Numbered from the stretch's first letter, positions 1-10,842 are shown. The stretch: 64,000 bases of DNA from Apus apus (GCF_020740795.1 NC_067283.1:6723659-6787658), one strand, 5' to 3'. Made by a program: numbers and translations. The notes: generated from the sequence alone by a model not told the origin.

Positions 1-2419
1 CTTGCAGACAGAAGCTGCACGGTGCAGTCAGCCTGTCTGTCTGTGTGTATGTGCGCCTGCGCAGCCCCACGTATCCCACTAAGGACCAGGAGGGATGTGG
101 GTGAATCCCCCCAAGGGCTGGTCCTGAACCACTGCAGCCATGCAGCAGAACATCTGCAATATTGCAGGGCTATCCCCAGCACTAGTGGGACAGTCACCTC
201 CCCAGGCTGTGTGCACCATGTCGAGGAACCCAGGTGTGGGGATTTCTGGGCTTACTCTGTTTTTCTCAGGGGAATGTGGGTGGGTGGTTGCTCTTTCTTT
301 TCTTTTGTCCTCCAACTACTTAATGCATCTGGGAATCTAGTGTGTGTATATTTTAAGGCCTTTGTTTCTTTATCCCTCATGCTGCAGCGTGACATTGAAC
401 ATGTTTCAAATGAATGAAAAGCCTCCTTTAAAGCCAGTCACAATTCAAAGCCTGGCTTTCTTTGGGACCACATTTGGGCTTTTTAACAGAAGGTCATAAC
501 AGAGAGCAGGGCATATGACTGAATATTAACTTTTAATAGTGTGCATTGGGCTCAGGAGCTGATTAAAGACTTCATGAAGCAAGAGCAACTCTAATCCTGG
601 AAGAACTCCTAAAATCTTTTGTAAGCTGCATTTAATTAAAAGAAAATGAAATACGCAAGAGTTGATGCACAAGTTGTACATTTGTGCATCCCACTCAATG
701 AATGAATCATTTCCTTGCCTTCTTCTCTGACACAGAAATACCTTGCAATCCATTAAAGATACTTAAATATTTTTACTGCTCAAATGGACCCCATGTCACC
801 ACAAGCCATCCAGGACACAGCCACTGCAGACCAGAGCTGCTCTGGTGTAACTGTACTGCTTCTACTATGAGTTGAGCAGAGGATGACACCCAGGTTGCAA
901 GCTGGCTGCAAGAGGACATAATTGCTTGTGTCACTGCTAAGGCAAATGTCACCCAAGCTATTGCTAAATCCATAAAGTAGAGGGGTTTTGTATTTCCATA
1001 GCCCCCATAACATATATATGGCACACGTGCATCTGGGGCAAATCCCAGTTGATGCAAGTCTCCCAAGGTACCGCTTTGTGGCAGAAATGGCACGTGTCCT
1101 TCTCACACAGGCACAGGCCCAGTTGTTACCAGTTGCCCCAGTCCTGTTACTTGGCTCCACAGGGAGCCAAGAAGCTCTAACTGGAAAGACGAACATCAAG
1201 GCAGACGAGTGTGAAATGATGGAATGGCAGCCATATCCAGTGTCAGAGCAGGACGCAGTTTGGGACCAACCAGCCCCCTGCCCCAGCACAGAGCACAGAC
1301 CTTGCTCCTCCCCATCCCTCTGTGAAGGGCAGGATCCCACTGCAGAGCCACAAAGCAGAGCAGCCCTGAAGGCACAGGCACCTCGTGCTCCAGCATGTTG
1401 GGGACCTGTCAGCCTCGCTCATGTCCCTTGGAAGGGCTGGGGACAGCGGTTAGAGCATCAGCCTTCCCACTAGATTAACACAGAGCTTTGCAGCTCTGCC
1501 AGCACCATGCCCCTGCCTGTCAGCATCCATCAGACAGCCAAGCCTCAACAGACACTAGAATAATGGAGTGAAAAGAATAAAATTACCCCTTTCTGAAGGA
1601 AACACTTTTAGCCACACCGAATGTGGCGTATGATTTTATAGAAAGGAGGCTACCTGAACTTTGGGCACTGAATGCAAGGAGAAGTGCCCAGGCTGTAGAG
1701 GATGGTTGGTAGCTGAATGGATGGAGCCATTCCCATCCCAGCTGCCAAGCATCAAATGGGGTTCAGGGGCACCAAAACAACTGGGATGAGCTGGGAGTGC
1801 TGAAGGGGCAGAAGGGTGGGAAGAGGGCTGTGCAGAAAGTGACAGTGCAGTGGCTGTTTTCTTCTCTGCTGCCCCCTCAAAGTGTCCTTGTCTGCTGAAG
1901 AACTTATGAACCAGGGAGCAAAGAGAAGATTGCTCGGGTTTTGTGCCCTCAGGGAATTTTTTTAAAATATATTTTTGATGTGTGCTGATCTAAGATCAAA
2001 GTAACTCAGGATGAATGATTTCTATCACCGTCGCATCAGGACCAGCACGTTGCACTCAGACAGACCCCACGAGTCTGTCAGATCCCACCATGATTCTCAC
2101 GTGTGTCCTCACATGCCATGAGCAGACCCTCTGACAGCTGCGTGCCCATGCTACAACACACGTGCCCAGCAACGTGACCCCCTCCAGGCATCAGGAGTCA
2201 GCTGGGTCCCCTGCCTGGTGGACAGGGCAGAGTGAACACGTGTCAGACCACAACCTCACCGGGGAGCTGGTTCCTGGGTCTGCTCATCACCACTGGTTCT
2301 GGCCCATCACCTCCACCTCCTCCTAGAATGAAACTGCAAGTTCACAGCAGGCAAATCAAGCTTAGAAAGGCTGCAAATCCGTTCCCTCTTCAATCCAGGC
2401 AAGAAATGAAGTACTTAGA
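1..2419. other. Intergenic region downstream of CRYGN
   Basis: No exon, RNA gene or recognisable repeat seen on either strand. The open frames here are short, low in recognisable motifs and without gene-like context. By synteny with human, the next gene on this side would be WDR86, also on the minus strand, but none of its WD-repeat coding sequence is visible. Confidence 0.6.
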
Positions 2420-2441
2420 ACCAAAAGCTGGCGTTGAACAG

Positions 2442-2447
2442 TTTATT
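2442..2447 (-). terminator. CRYGN: CRYGN poly(A) signal (AATAAA)
   Basis: AATAAA on the minus strand, about 73 nt past the stop codon. Cleavage would fall near 2420-2430, giving a very short 3'UTR of roughly 90-100 nt, as is common for crystallin mRNAs. It is the first canonical signal after the stop. Confidence 0.8.
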
Positions 2448-2519
2448 CCACGGGTCGGTGAGCGGGAAGGAAGGGGACACCCAGTCTCAGTAGCCAACGC
2501 GGGCAGGACGGAGGTTGAG

Positions 2520-2655
2520 CTAGAAGTAGTTGATGACCCTTCTGAGGGACTGGACGCTGGCGCCGCGCGCCTGCCAAGCGCCGAAGTTGCCGAACTCCCC
2601 GCGCTCCACCAGGTACATGCGGCCTCGGTAGTTGGGCTCCTCGTACAGCACCCAC
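2520..2655 (-). CDS. CRYGN: CRYGN coding exon 4 (Greek-key motif 4 and stop)
   Basis: 136 nt: the last base of codon 139, 44 further codons and TAG. It begins WVLYEEPNYRGRMYLVERG and ends SLRRVINYF, the standard closing motif of beta/gamma-crystallins, with no C-terminal extension. W140 and W166 form the buried pair of this domain. From established knowledge, human CRYGN has an altered C-terminus that loses this motif; here it is whole and open. Confidence 0.96.
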
Positions 2656-5600
2656 CTGGGCAGAAAGGGAGGGCTGCTGGGGTCCAAACAATGCCGCGGT
2701 GGGAGGTGACCTCACGCACATGCGGCGAGTGGCTGTGCTGAGGGAACTTGAGTGCTGCAACCTAACGGGGCTTAACGGCCCCTCAGCCCCAGCCCCGTCC
2801 TGCACACGGAGGTGCCCCTGGTGGAGTTAACTGCACCAACTGTGCACAGCCAGACTGGACTTTGCCTTTTGGAGGAGTTGTTTTGGGTTACCCCAGACAT
2901 GAAGCTTGGGGCTGGAGACTCCCTGCTTCATGCTGCTGCAGGAATGGATCTCTCCGAGCTTCACCATGTGCAACAGAAATAGTTTAATAGCATTTGATAG
3001 TGTTAAAGAAGGATGTGAGGCCCCTGAGCCCCTGGATAAATCTATTTTGGACTGTAAGGAGAAATGTGCAATGCTTGAAGGGTGTTTTACCTCTTTGAAC
3101 TGACTCATTAGCTATGATGGGAACCATATTTACTAATTCCTCTCTTTGCTAGTAATTCTCAATGGCCTCTCTTCAACGCTTTTCAACAGAGGGCAGGACT
3201 TGGCTCCCTCATCTTCACTTTATTGCTACATCCAGAGTTAACTACAACTTTCCTTTGGAATACAGTCAAATAGGCACAACACTCAACAACCTTGGTGGCT
3301 CTGGCATGTCTCACTTCTTCACCCAGTTTGGCTACATTTCTTTAGCATGTGTTTCTCCATTTGAAGGTTTTCAAGTCAGGAGCAATTCTGATGGTCAAGG
3401 GGGACAAATTTTGCTGCTCTTCATCCCTTTTGTATACACTGTTCTACTCTGAATGTGGCCACAAGTGTCACCTCTTTCCTCCATTTAACTCTCCCATGCT
3501 TTTTAAGCAAGTTTTGCCATTGCTTTGATAGTTTTACAGTCAGGTTTCCACCCCATCATTGCTGGACTGCCTCATTCTTCTCTTCCTAACTTTGTTAAAG
3601 GATTTTATAAGGATCTCTGCTGTTTGTCCCACCTATTGGCTTTGCAGTGACAACAGAGCACAAATGCCATGTTCCAAATCACTTGGTCTCTTGCCAGGAA
3701 TTCAGCTGTGACATCTGGGTTGGGACCTACTGTATGTAAGCTTTCCAGGGAGAAACTCCTCTAAGTACTGGACGAGTCAATGTCTGCTGGGCCTATGGGG
3801 CTGGTGAAAGATCAGTCTGAGCCAGAGTGAAGAGATGGAGTCTGAGGAAAAAAGTGGTTTATGAAACCAGGCACCCACAGGCATTATTGGACCCAAAAAG
3901 AAAAAGGTCAGGGTATTTACTTGAGCCACCTTACAGATTCCCTGGCATATTTGGATTTATTTTGTGTTTCTGAGAGGACACCAGGTGGGATTGTGGTGGG
4001 AACCCTTTCCCATCTGCCTATGCATTGATATGACCAGCACGGTGAATACGTGCTTGCCTGGTACCCCTCTCCACCCAGCTGTGCTTGCACAGCCCTTCCC
4101 TGCAGCACCTCTGCCACGTGCTCAGCCAAGAGATTTTGGATCCTGAGACTTTCCTGAAAACAGGCGAGTTCATTCCTTGGCACTTTTTGCAGCCAGTTTA
4201 TATCTGAACCAGAATCACCAAGTTGTCCTCAGCCAGTTCCTTGGCAGCTTGCTTTGCAGAGGGTAGGCAGGGCTGCCTGCTGCTCCTGTGAGTGCAATGG
4301 CAGGTGGCCCTGCAGCTGTGGCCCCCCTCTCACCTATCCTGATGTGCCCTGCCACACAGCATGCTCAGCTCTTCAGCTTAATTAAGAACAATGTGTAAAA
4401 TTGTCCTTCTCCTCCAGATACACCCCACCCTTGTTCATCAGCCACGCATGGTTTGCTTCCTTTTCTATTCCATCCCATCAGCTTATAGGCACCTCTCTGT
4501 ATTTTTGGACAATCAGGGGCCTCTTACTTCATCAGCTCACCACCCCTCCCTCAAGCACTCCTCAAAATAGCTCCCAATCCTACTTTTCTGCACCTTCCAA
4601 TCACTCCCTGCTGCTGAGAACACCTGATGCTATTGGAAATACTGCATGGTGGTAGGACAGGGATATTAACGGGGTGTTGTTGGCCCACCACGACAAGGTG
4701 GTTCTTCCAGCTCTGCCCTTCTCTAGGGCATCTTTCAGCAACTCGTGGACCCTGGGGAACAGAGCAGGAGGTAGAGCAGCTCCTCATAGTCACTGTCTTT
4801 CCCAACTCCCTTGTGTTTCTCTCCAGACACACAGTTGATGTGTCTGCACAGTCTCATGGAGGGAGTGGGACAGGGACAGGTCTCAGGGTAGGTGGAAGCA
4901 GACTGCATGACCTGGTGTGGTGATAAGAACCCAGCAGCTTTTCCCCCTGCTCAGGGAGAGGCTGCAGAAAAGAGGAGCAAAAGGAACAGCAGAGATACAG
5001 GAGTGAAGTGTATTGGCAGTGCAAGGTGATGAGTGAAGACTTGTATGGCTTACTTAGCTGTTCTTTTATGGCCTAAAATTTACATTCTCTGGGACCATCA
5101 GCGAGAGAGGAAATCAAGTCAGTCAGGAGCCCAGAAAAAAACCCCAACAAAACCCAATCCTGTCCTCAAGCCCAGCATGGGAGAGCTGATGCAGGCACAT
5201 AGCACACAGCCCTCAGACATCTCGGTGCTGTGTTTCATTAGCACAGAAACTCAGAGGAGGTGGGAATAAAGCACGTGGAACCAGCACAAGCCTGTGAGCC
5301 AACCCTGGCTGGAAGGACCAGCAGGGAAAGGCTGCAGCTTCGGCCTGGGCGAATAAATAGTTGGTCTGGTTCCTCCAAGTTACGTCACTGTACCTTTAGA
5401 AAAGCCCTTTTTTTGGGGTGTTCTCTCCTGGACTGTAAAACAAATTCAGTTTTTTAAAGTTGTTGTTTCTAAGCAATCCTCTGTGGAGTGGCTGAGGCAC
5501 AAAGAAGGACAAGAAGCACACGTCTCCATCTAAAAGAAGATGACACCATCTGTGATACTGGAGCTGGCTCTGCCCGTGGGATGGGAAAAGCCACTTGCCA

Positions 5601-8600
5601 CACAAATCTCAACAGCTTCCAAGGCGGCAGTGACACCTCGAAACTGCTCTGAAATAGCAAACTCACTTCCACCATGCCTCTCACAGCTGAACCACCAGCC
5701 CTTCTGGCTTTGTGGGGTAGCAGTCACCGGCCCCAGAAGGGCAGGTGGGGAGGTGCTGGACAGACTCAGCCCCACCAAGAAACCAGACAGACGTCGTGTT
5801 CTGGGAATTAAGGGGGAAAAATTCCGTGGAAAACTTCAGTGCTTCCGGGAGCAGGCAGGGAACTCAGTGGGACCCTGATTTACATCTGCTTGCAGCATGC
5901 ACAGGGTAAACCAGACCCTCTTTCAGCCTGAGGATGTGATGGAGACAGCCTGTAGCTGAAACTGCCCTGGTCTCCAGGGACCCCTCCTCTGCTCATCAAA
6001 CAGTCGAGGACAGGTCCTGGGGGGACTTTGCCAGGCTGAGTCCAACACTAGATACAGTTGCAGCACCTGGGGGTCACCTGGGCTTATATGGTCCATCCAA
6101 AAGAGAAAAGCAGTGCTGTGAGGTCCCTGTCACCTCCCTGGTCTCACCTCTCCTGCAGCTCAGGGCCAGCAGGTCCCTCTGCACTGTCCTGCCTCTCAAT
6201 GCCCTTGGCAGGCCCTGCCCATGCTTTCAGCCACCACCTTCACTGGGTCCAGATACAACTCTACAAAACTCAGCAAATTTCCTCAGCACCCTCCTCACAG
6301 TATTATTATTTTTTTTTCCTGTTTTTATTGCTACTCAAAGCCTTTGAGAAGTCATGTAATGTTAACATAAACAGTCCAGGCTCCCGTGTGAGGGAAAGCA
6401 AGCTTTGTATCCCTTGTATGTTTTGCAGAGGAGGGGGGAAAAAAATCAATCTGAAAAATTTAACTGCTTGAAAGTTTCTGGGCAGTTTCCCAATTTCTCA
6501 AGCTGCAGGCTCTGCTACAGGAACACGTGTGGAAAATAATTGGCCCTAAAGCTCTTGCCAGAGAACTTGTAGGCTCTCTCTTGGCTTTATAATGTTGGTA
6601 CTCAGATGCCTTTTGCTTCAAATGCTCATCATGAACAGGGTCCCCCATGGGCTCCAGGCATTTCTTCCCATTGGGAGCTGGTAATTCTGCTCCTTAGTTT
6701 CAATGAACCACCACTGCATGATCATAAGCCTGTTTTTTTGGAAGAGGAGACGTCTCAGTTGACCCAGAAAAGGTCCTGCAGGACACTCGCTGTCAGGATG
6801 TCACAAGCTTGGACAGCAACAACCTTTTTCCTATTCTGGTAGAAATGGTTGTGGATAGATGGGGTCCAACATCCCACACTGGGCTGAGGTGAGATGCACA
6901 ATATCCAGTCCAGGACACATGGAGAAGAGTTTTTCTGTGCTCCCTCCTCTGCAGGGGATTCCCTCTGCCTGATGTCTCAGACTAGCCACCCTCTGCCTGG
7001 CTCCAGGAGGATTTTATGGCATTTCCCTGCTCCCAGCACACTTGCAGTGAAAAGGCAGTTGCTGGACAGAGGGTAATAGCCAGATAAGAACCCTCCTCAC
7101 AACTGGAGGAAAAAACAAACAAACAAAAACCAACATAAAAAGGACTGACACCATCAACACAATGCAGATTGCCACCCAACAAGAAAAAGGCAAAGCCACC
7201 ATCCTGCTGAGGCTTTTGGGAACATCTGCAGGGGCAGGAAGATGGGGCTGAGCATCAGTAACACATCTACAAAGTGGGTCCACAGGGCACTGAAGGTGAC
7301 CAACAACCCCCCTTTGGTGGCTGTGCATCACTGTCACAGTTGGCTCTGTTTTTCTAAGGCAGGATTTAATTTTAAGCTCAGATGCTGCTGCCTCATTTTT
7401 GCTGTCCAAGGAGGAGGTTTCTGCTGTTGCAGCAAACCTTGGTGAAGCCACTTGAAAAGCAAAAGCCCTCACCTGCTTCCCTCTGCCCTCCCCAAAAGCC
7501 TCTGCTTGGATTTTAAAGAGGTGTCTGGAAAGATGCACAAAATGTTTAAAACAAAAAAATAAATAAAGAAAAAAAGCTGGTTTTAGCCTTCTTGTTTCAT
7601 ACACCTTAAAAAGGTGTCTTGAAGCTCTCGTAGCTTGTGCTCAGCTGCCACCCTCCAGACTTCACGCTGCTTTCAAGCAGCTCTCAATGGGCAGGCACCA
7701 AAATTCCCCTTTAAACCATAGGCTTAACTGATATTTTTAGGCTTTCTCTGAGTCCCCCCTGGCATCAACAGGCTTTCCCATGCAGGGGGGAGTCTCTGCA
7801 GACACCCTGCTCCCCTGTGGAGCTGGGAGCACCGGGACACGCGCTGCTACTTACGCGCCGTCGCCGTACACTTTGAGGGCGTTGATGCAGGTCTTGTCCC
7901 AGCCTTGTCCCTGCAGGAAGGAGCAATCTTCTGTCAGCTCCAGGCTGGGACCACTAAACTGGCTCCCCTCAAATATTTCAATCCTGTAATGCTCGCCATG
8001 CTGGGGGCAGAGGGATTCAAGTTAACAACAACAACAACAAAATGCAGCAAATTGTGTTCCTGGCTTTTTAAGACAAAGAGGAAGATGGGAGGGGTGCTTT
8101 GGAAAGGGAATGTGAAAAGCAGTCCAACACTACCAGAAACTTGTGCCACCACCCAGCACACTGTGCCAACCAGAAAAGCAGCCAGGAAAACCTCATCTCT
8201 GCACCTGGCTGAATCTTCTTGCAGCTGCCGTGGCGTGCAGCCCCGTGGCTGGTGGGCTGTGCTGTGCCCAGGCACGCGGCATCCCTCGTCCAACTGCTGA
8301 TCCCCTCCACCAGCCCACAAACCCACCAAGCCTAAATCCAGCACCAGCTGCAGGCTCCCTGTGCACTCACACGGAGAAAAAATAAAAAAGATATATAAAG
8401 ATTTTGGACTCTGCTAGTGGGAGATGTTGTGCCTTTCTTTAAGGAAAATTAAAAAAGGGAGACAAAAAGGAAACTTTCCCAGCATCATCATTGCTTGCTG
8501 AGCCCTCGAGGGTGACATGACATTAATTCCTCTGGGGAGATTTCTGCAGCCTGTGGTACAGACACGTAGGACAGAGCAAGCTGAAGGGATATTTTTAATC

Positions 8601-10436
8601 CAAATTCAAAGAATACCTACATGCATTTTTCAAACAAACAACGTCAGCGCCGAGGAAGCGCGGGCTGCGAAGCCAAACCCCGCAGCGGGCGGATGCCGGC
8701 GGCAGCAGAGAGGATCTCGTGCCTGAGCAAACATTCCTCCGGGAATCTGTGCTGCAGAAATGCCTCAAAGCACTTGCTGGCATCTCACAGGGAAAATCGT
8801 GGGCCAGGGAAGGAGGAGCGTGTCCTCGTGCCGGCTGGATTCCAGGGCCTGGAGCAGAGCATCACTCCACGTACAGACTGGGGAGGTGCTTTGGGAAGGA
8901 TGTTCTGGACCTGAACGAACCCACTGCCGTGCCAGAAAGCAGCTTTGGGGCCTGTGAGAAACCCCACCAGCTCCAAATGAGTTCATAATCCCCCCGGGGG
9001 CCAGGAGCGTTGCATGGAAAGACCTAGGCCAGATTCATTTTTCTTTGGTACTTTTTCATCTTCCCGATTAAGCCTTTTCGAAAGCTTGATAAGGGGAGGG
9101 CTGCCTAGTATGGGGAAAAGCACAGTTTTAGCTCAGGATTGCAGGGGACCTTTTGCAACTGCAGAGGATTCAGCCCAGCTGCTCCATGGGTCTGGTTTGA
9201 AAAGCTCTCAGGCTGCCTGCTCACCCTCTGGGGGTGCAGGGAGACTGTGCTACCAGGGCTCAAAGCTGCCTTGGGCAACAGCTCTTCTTCTTGATCCCCC
9301 CCGTGAGGATATCATAGCCACTCACATTAAAAAGGGGAAGTATGTGATGCTGGCAGGAACTTGCTCCCTCATCCGAAAAAATAAGAACACCCGGGATAAT
9401 CCCATCCTGTTAGAGCTGCTGTGTTCTGTGCCGTGGGAGGAAGGGGATGTGTCTTCTCCCAGCCAGGAGGCACAGGAAACTGAGACTTGGCTTTTTTCCC
9501 TGCACAGACCACTCCAAAGGGGGACAAATCTTCCCTGTGAGATTATTTCCTTTCTCAATGGGACATCTTATTTCTAAAGAGTGTAGATCTTTAATTACGC
9601 TTACTCATGGGGCTCCCATTACCAGCAGAAATAAAGCCCAGTGGCAGCTCCATCCCACCTGGCTGGGAGAGCACAACACCCACTCACCATCCCGATGGGC
9701 CGGCAGGAGCCCAGGTGGTCACTGTGGCCATTCCAGCGATAGAAATCCGGGTACTCGCCGTGCTCCAGGATGTACTGCTGCCCTCGGAAGTTGGGGTGAT
9801 CAAAGCAGACCCAAGCCCCGCTCTGGACGCAGATGGAGTTGACCCGGTTGAGGAACCCTCGGTCCTGGAAGCTGCCACAGCTGCCACAGACCTCCAGCTT
9901 TCTGCCTGTGAAGCATTTGCCTTCATAGAGGGTGATCTGGGGGGAGGGAGGAGAACAAGCCCGGGGTGAGGAGCAGGGGCACGGCCGGACCGCCGCTTCG
10001 AGCCGATGGGAACGTCTCGCAGACGCATCATTTCAGGATGGTTTGGGTTCTGTTTTGGCTTGGTTTGGTTTTCCTAGCTGCTTTCCAGCAAGAGGAGCAC
10101 GGCATCACTAGCGTTTTTTTCCCCTAAGACCCATACTTGATTTTCTGGGAACCCCGCGTTGACGCCACTTCGTGCCGCCTTGCGCTCGCTCACACTTATT
10201 TCCAGCAAGGAATGTTTAAACAGGAAACTCGGCTCCCGAAACACAGCTCCTTCTGCCACACCCTCCCTTGTCCCTGCCACCAAATTTGCTCCAGGAATCA
10301 CGGCCCAAGTTAACATCCTCCTGGGATATCATCTTAACCCGCTCCTCCAACCCGGAGGATGCTCAGGCTCCCCAGCCCCAGGGATGAAAGGGAAGCGGGT
10401 TGGGTCGTTACTTACTTTTCCTGAGTACTGAGACAT
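2520..10436 (-). CDS. CRYGN: Gamma-N crystallin, complete four-exon coding region
   Basis: Structural beta/gamma-crystallin, expected as a soluble monomer in lens fibre cells (also reported in retina for this family). The CDS joins 10416-10436, 9688-9936, 7855-8000 and 2520-2655 on the minus strand: 552 nt, 183 residues plus stop, with all GT/AG borders in phase. The protein has four Greek-key motifs: about residues 8-47 and 48-87 (N domain), 94-135 and 139-182 (C domain). The buried tryptophan pairs typical of gamma-crystallins are present with identical spacing in both domains (W49/W75 and W140/W166, 26 apart). There are eight cysteines, six in the N domain. The layout is the known gamma-N hybrid: exon 2 holds both N-domain motifs as in gamma genes, while exons 3 and 4 hold one C-domain motif each as in beta genes. 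The start ATG has A at -3 and no upstream ATG lies between it and the predicted cap site. It lies upstream of RHEB in reading of the map, same strand, as in other amniotes. Confidence 0.97.
2656..7854 (-). other. CRYGN: CRYGN intron 3
   Basis: 5199 nt intron, GTAAGT donor and CAG acceptor. No repeat family or embedded gene recognised. A minus-strand open frame at 7014-7604 has no recognisable domain and looks like chance. Confidence 0.9.
7855..8000 (-). CDS. CRYGN: CRYGN coding exon 3 (Greek-key motif 3)
   Basis: 146 nt, residues 91-138 plus two bases of codon 139. It begins HGEHYRIEIFEG after CAG and ends KVYGDG before GTAAGT. The LQGQGWDKTCINALKVYG segment is the third-motif signature of beta/gamma-crystallins. 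It ends in phase 2, rejoining exon 4 to make alanine 139. Confidence 0.96.
8001..9687 (-). other. CRYGN: CRYGN intron 2
   Basis: 1687 nt intron with GTGAGT donor and CAG acceptor. It holds an (ACA)n microsatellite at 8023-8042 near its 3' end and a small CpG-rich patch at about 8640-8720. No coding content recognised. Confidence 0.9.
8023..8042 (+). repeat. (ACA)n microsatellite
   Basis: Six tandem ACA-type units just inside the 3' end of CRYGN intron 2 (about 20 nt from the exon 3 acceptor). Confidence 0.9.
9688..9936 (-). CDS. CRYGN: CRYGN coding exon 2 (Greek-key motifs 1 and 2)
   Basis: 249 nt, 83 codons, residues 8-90. It begins ITLYEGKCF after a pyrimidine-rich CAG acceptor and ends RPIGM before GTGAGT. 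It carries both N-domain motifs, including the FQDRGF, SGAWVCF and YRWNGHSDHLGSCRP stretches characteristic of the family, and the W49/W75 pair. Phase 0 at both ends. Cysteines are at residues 15, 24, 27, 43, 51 and 85. Confidence 0.97.
9937..10415 (-). other. CRYGN: CRYGN intron 1
   Basis: 479 nt intron with GTAAGT donor and a strong polypyrimidine-CAG acceptor. Nothing else recognised inside. Confidence 0.9.
10416..10436 (-). CDS. CRYGN: CRYGN coding exon 1
   Basis: Seven codons (MSQYSGK) starting at the ATG at 10436 and ending at a GTAAGT donor. A tiny first coding exon is the norm in gamma-crystallin genes. Phase 0 at the 3' end. Confidence 0.95.
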
Positions 10437-10487
10437 CTTCTGCTGGCTGCTATCCAAGGCCAAAAGCAGGAGCCAAACCCAAACTGC
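10437..10487 (-). other. CRYGN: CRYGN 5'UTR (predicted)
   Basis: About 50 nt between the start codon and the cap site expected some 28 nt downstream of the TATA box. It contains no ATG. The exact 5' end is inferred from TATA spacing, not observed. Confidence 0.5.
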
Positions 10488-10514
10488 AAGGGACAGAAAC
10501 GTTTGGACACCCCA

Positions 10515-10521
10515 TTATATA
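10515..10521 (-). promoter_or_regulatory. CRYGN: CRYGN TATA box
   Basis: TATATAA on the minus strand within CTATATAATGG, 79 nt upstream of the start codon. A strong TATA box close to the ATG with a short leader is typical of lens gamma-crystallin promoters. A G-rich block on the plus strand (10528-10563) sits directly upstream. Confidence 0.85.
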
Positions 10522-10527
10522 GCAGCC

Positions 10528-10563
10528 GGGATGCGGGGGGGAGAGGGGAGGGGACAGAGGGGG
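10528..10563 (+). promoter_or_regulatory. G-quadruplex motif next to the CRYGN TATA box
   Basis: Five runs of three or more G on the plus strand (10528-30, 10535-41, 10545-48, 10550-53, 10559-63) with gaps of 4, 3, 1 and 5 nt satisfy the usual G3+N1-7 rule. On the transcribed-gene sense strand this is a C-rich block of the CACCC/Sp-KLF type. Folding in vivo is inference. Confidence 0.5.
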
Positions 10564-10659
10564 CTGGTGTGGTGAGGACTTTTTAACAAAGCCTCAGGAA
10601 CGGGGTGGGGGGGCTTTAGGCTTTCCTGCTTTGTAGGCAGAACTGCTGGTAACAGGGGC

Positions 10660-10668
10660 TGCTGAGTC
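10660..10668 (+). promoter_or_regulatory. Candidate Maf-response half-site (MARE) upstream of CRYGN
   Basis: TGCTGAGTC matches the first nine bases of the palindromic T-MARE consensus; the last four bases do not match. It lies about 140 bp upstream of the TATA box, the range where L-Maf/c-Maf sites lie in chick and mammalian crystallin genes. Nearby at 10697-10703, ACAAAAG resembles a Sox site. Functional status is inference. Confidence 0.35.
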
Positions 10669-10768
10669 TGGGGTTTTGATTTCAGGCTGATGATCTGACA
10701 AAAGATTTGCTTGGCAGGGTTTTGGTTGATTAGCAGTGCACACTGACTGCTCCTTTTTGAAGGACATT

Positions 10769-10835
10769 TCCCCCCGCCCCCCTTTAAAAAAAAAAAAAAT
10801 TCTCTCCTCCCCCCCCCCCCCTTTTTTTTTTTTTC
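10769..10835 (+). repeat. Homopolymer C/T/A low-complexity tract
   Basis: A run of C, then A, then C, then T homopolymers about 250 bp upstream of the CRYGN TATA box. The second half (about 10800-10837) is an uninterrupted pyrimidine tract on the plus strand. Confidence 0.9.
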
Positions 10836-10842
10836 TCCTGAA

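Noticed and set aside
2390-2805. Overlapping open frames on both strands around CRYGN exon 4
   Set aside because: They are other-frame shadows of the real exon at 2520-2655; the crystallin frame with its acceptor and stop explains the coding signal.
7014-7604. Minus-strand open frame of 196 codons in CRYGN intron 3
   Set aside because: Contains hydrophobic stretches from T-rich DNA but no known family features. It lies wholly inside an intron with no sign of a separate gene.
9014-9577. Plus-strand open frame of 187 codons in CRYGN intron 2
   Set aside because: No recognisable domain, antisense to CRYGN, and of a length expected by chance at this GC content.
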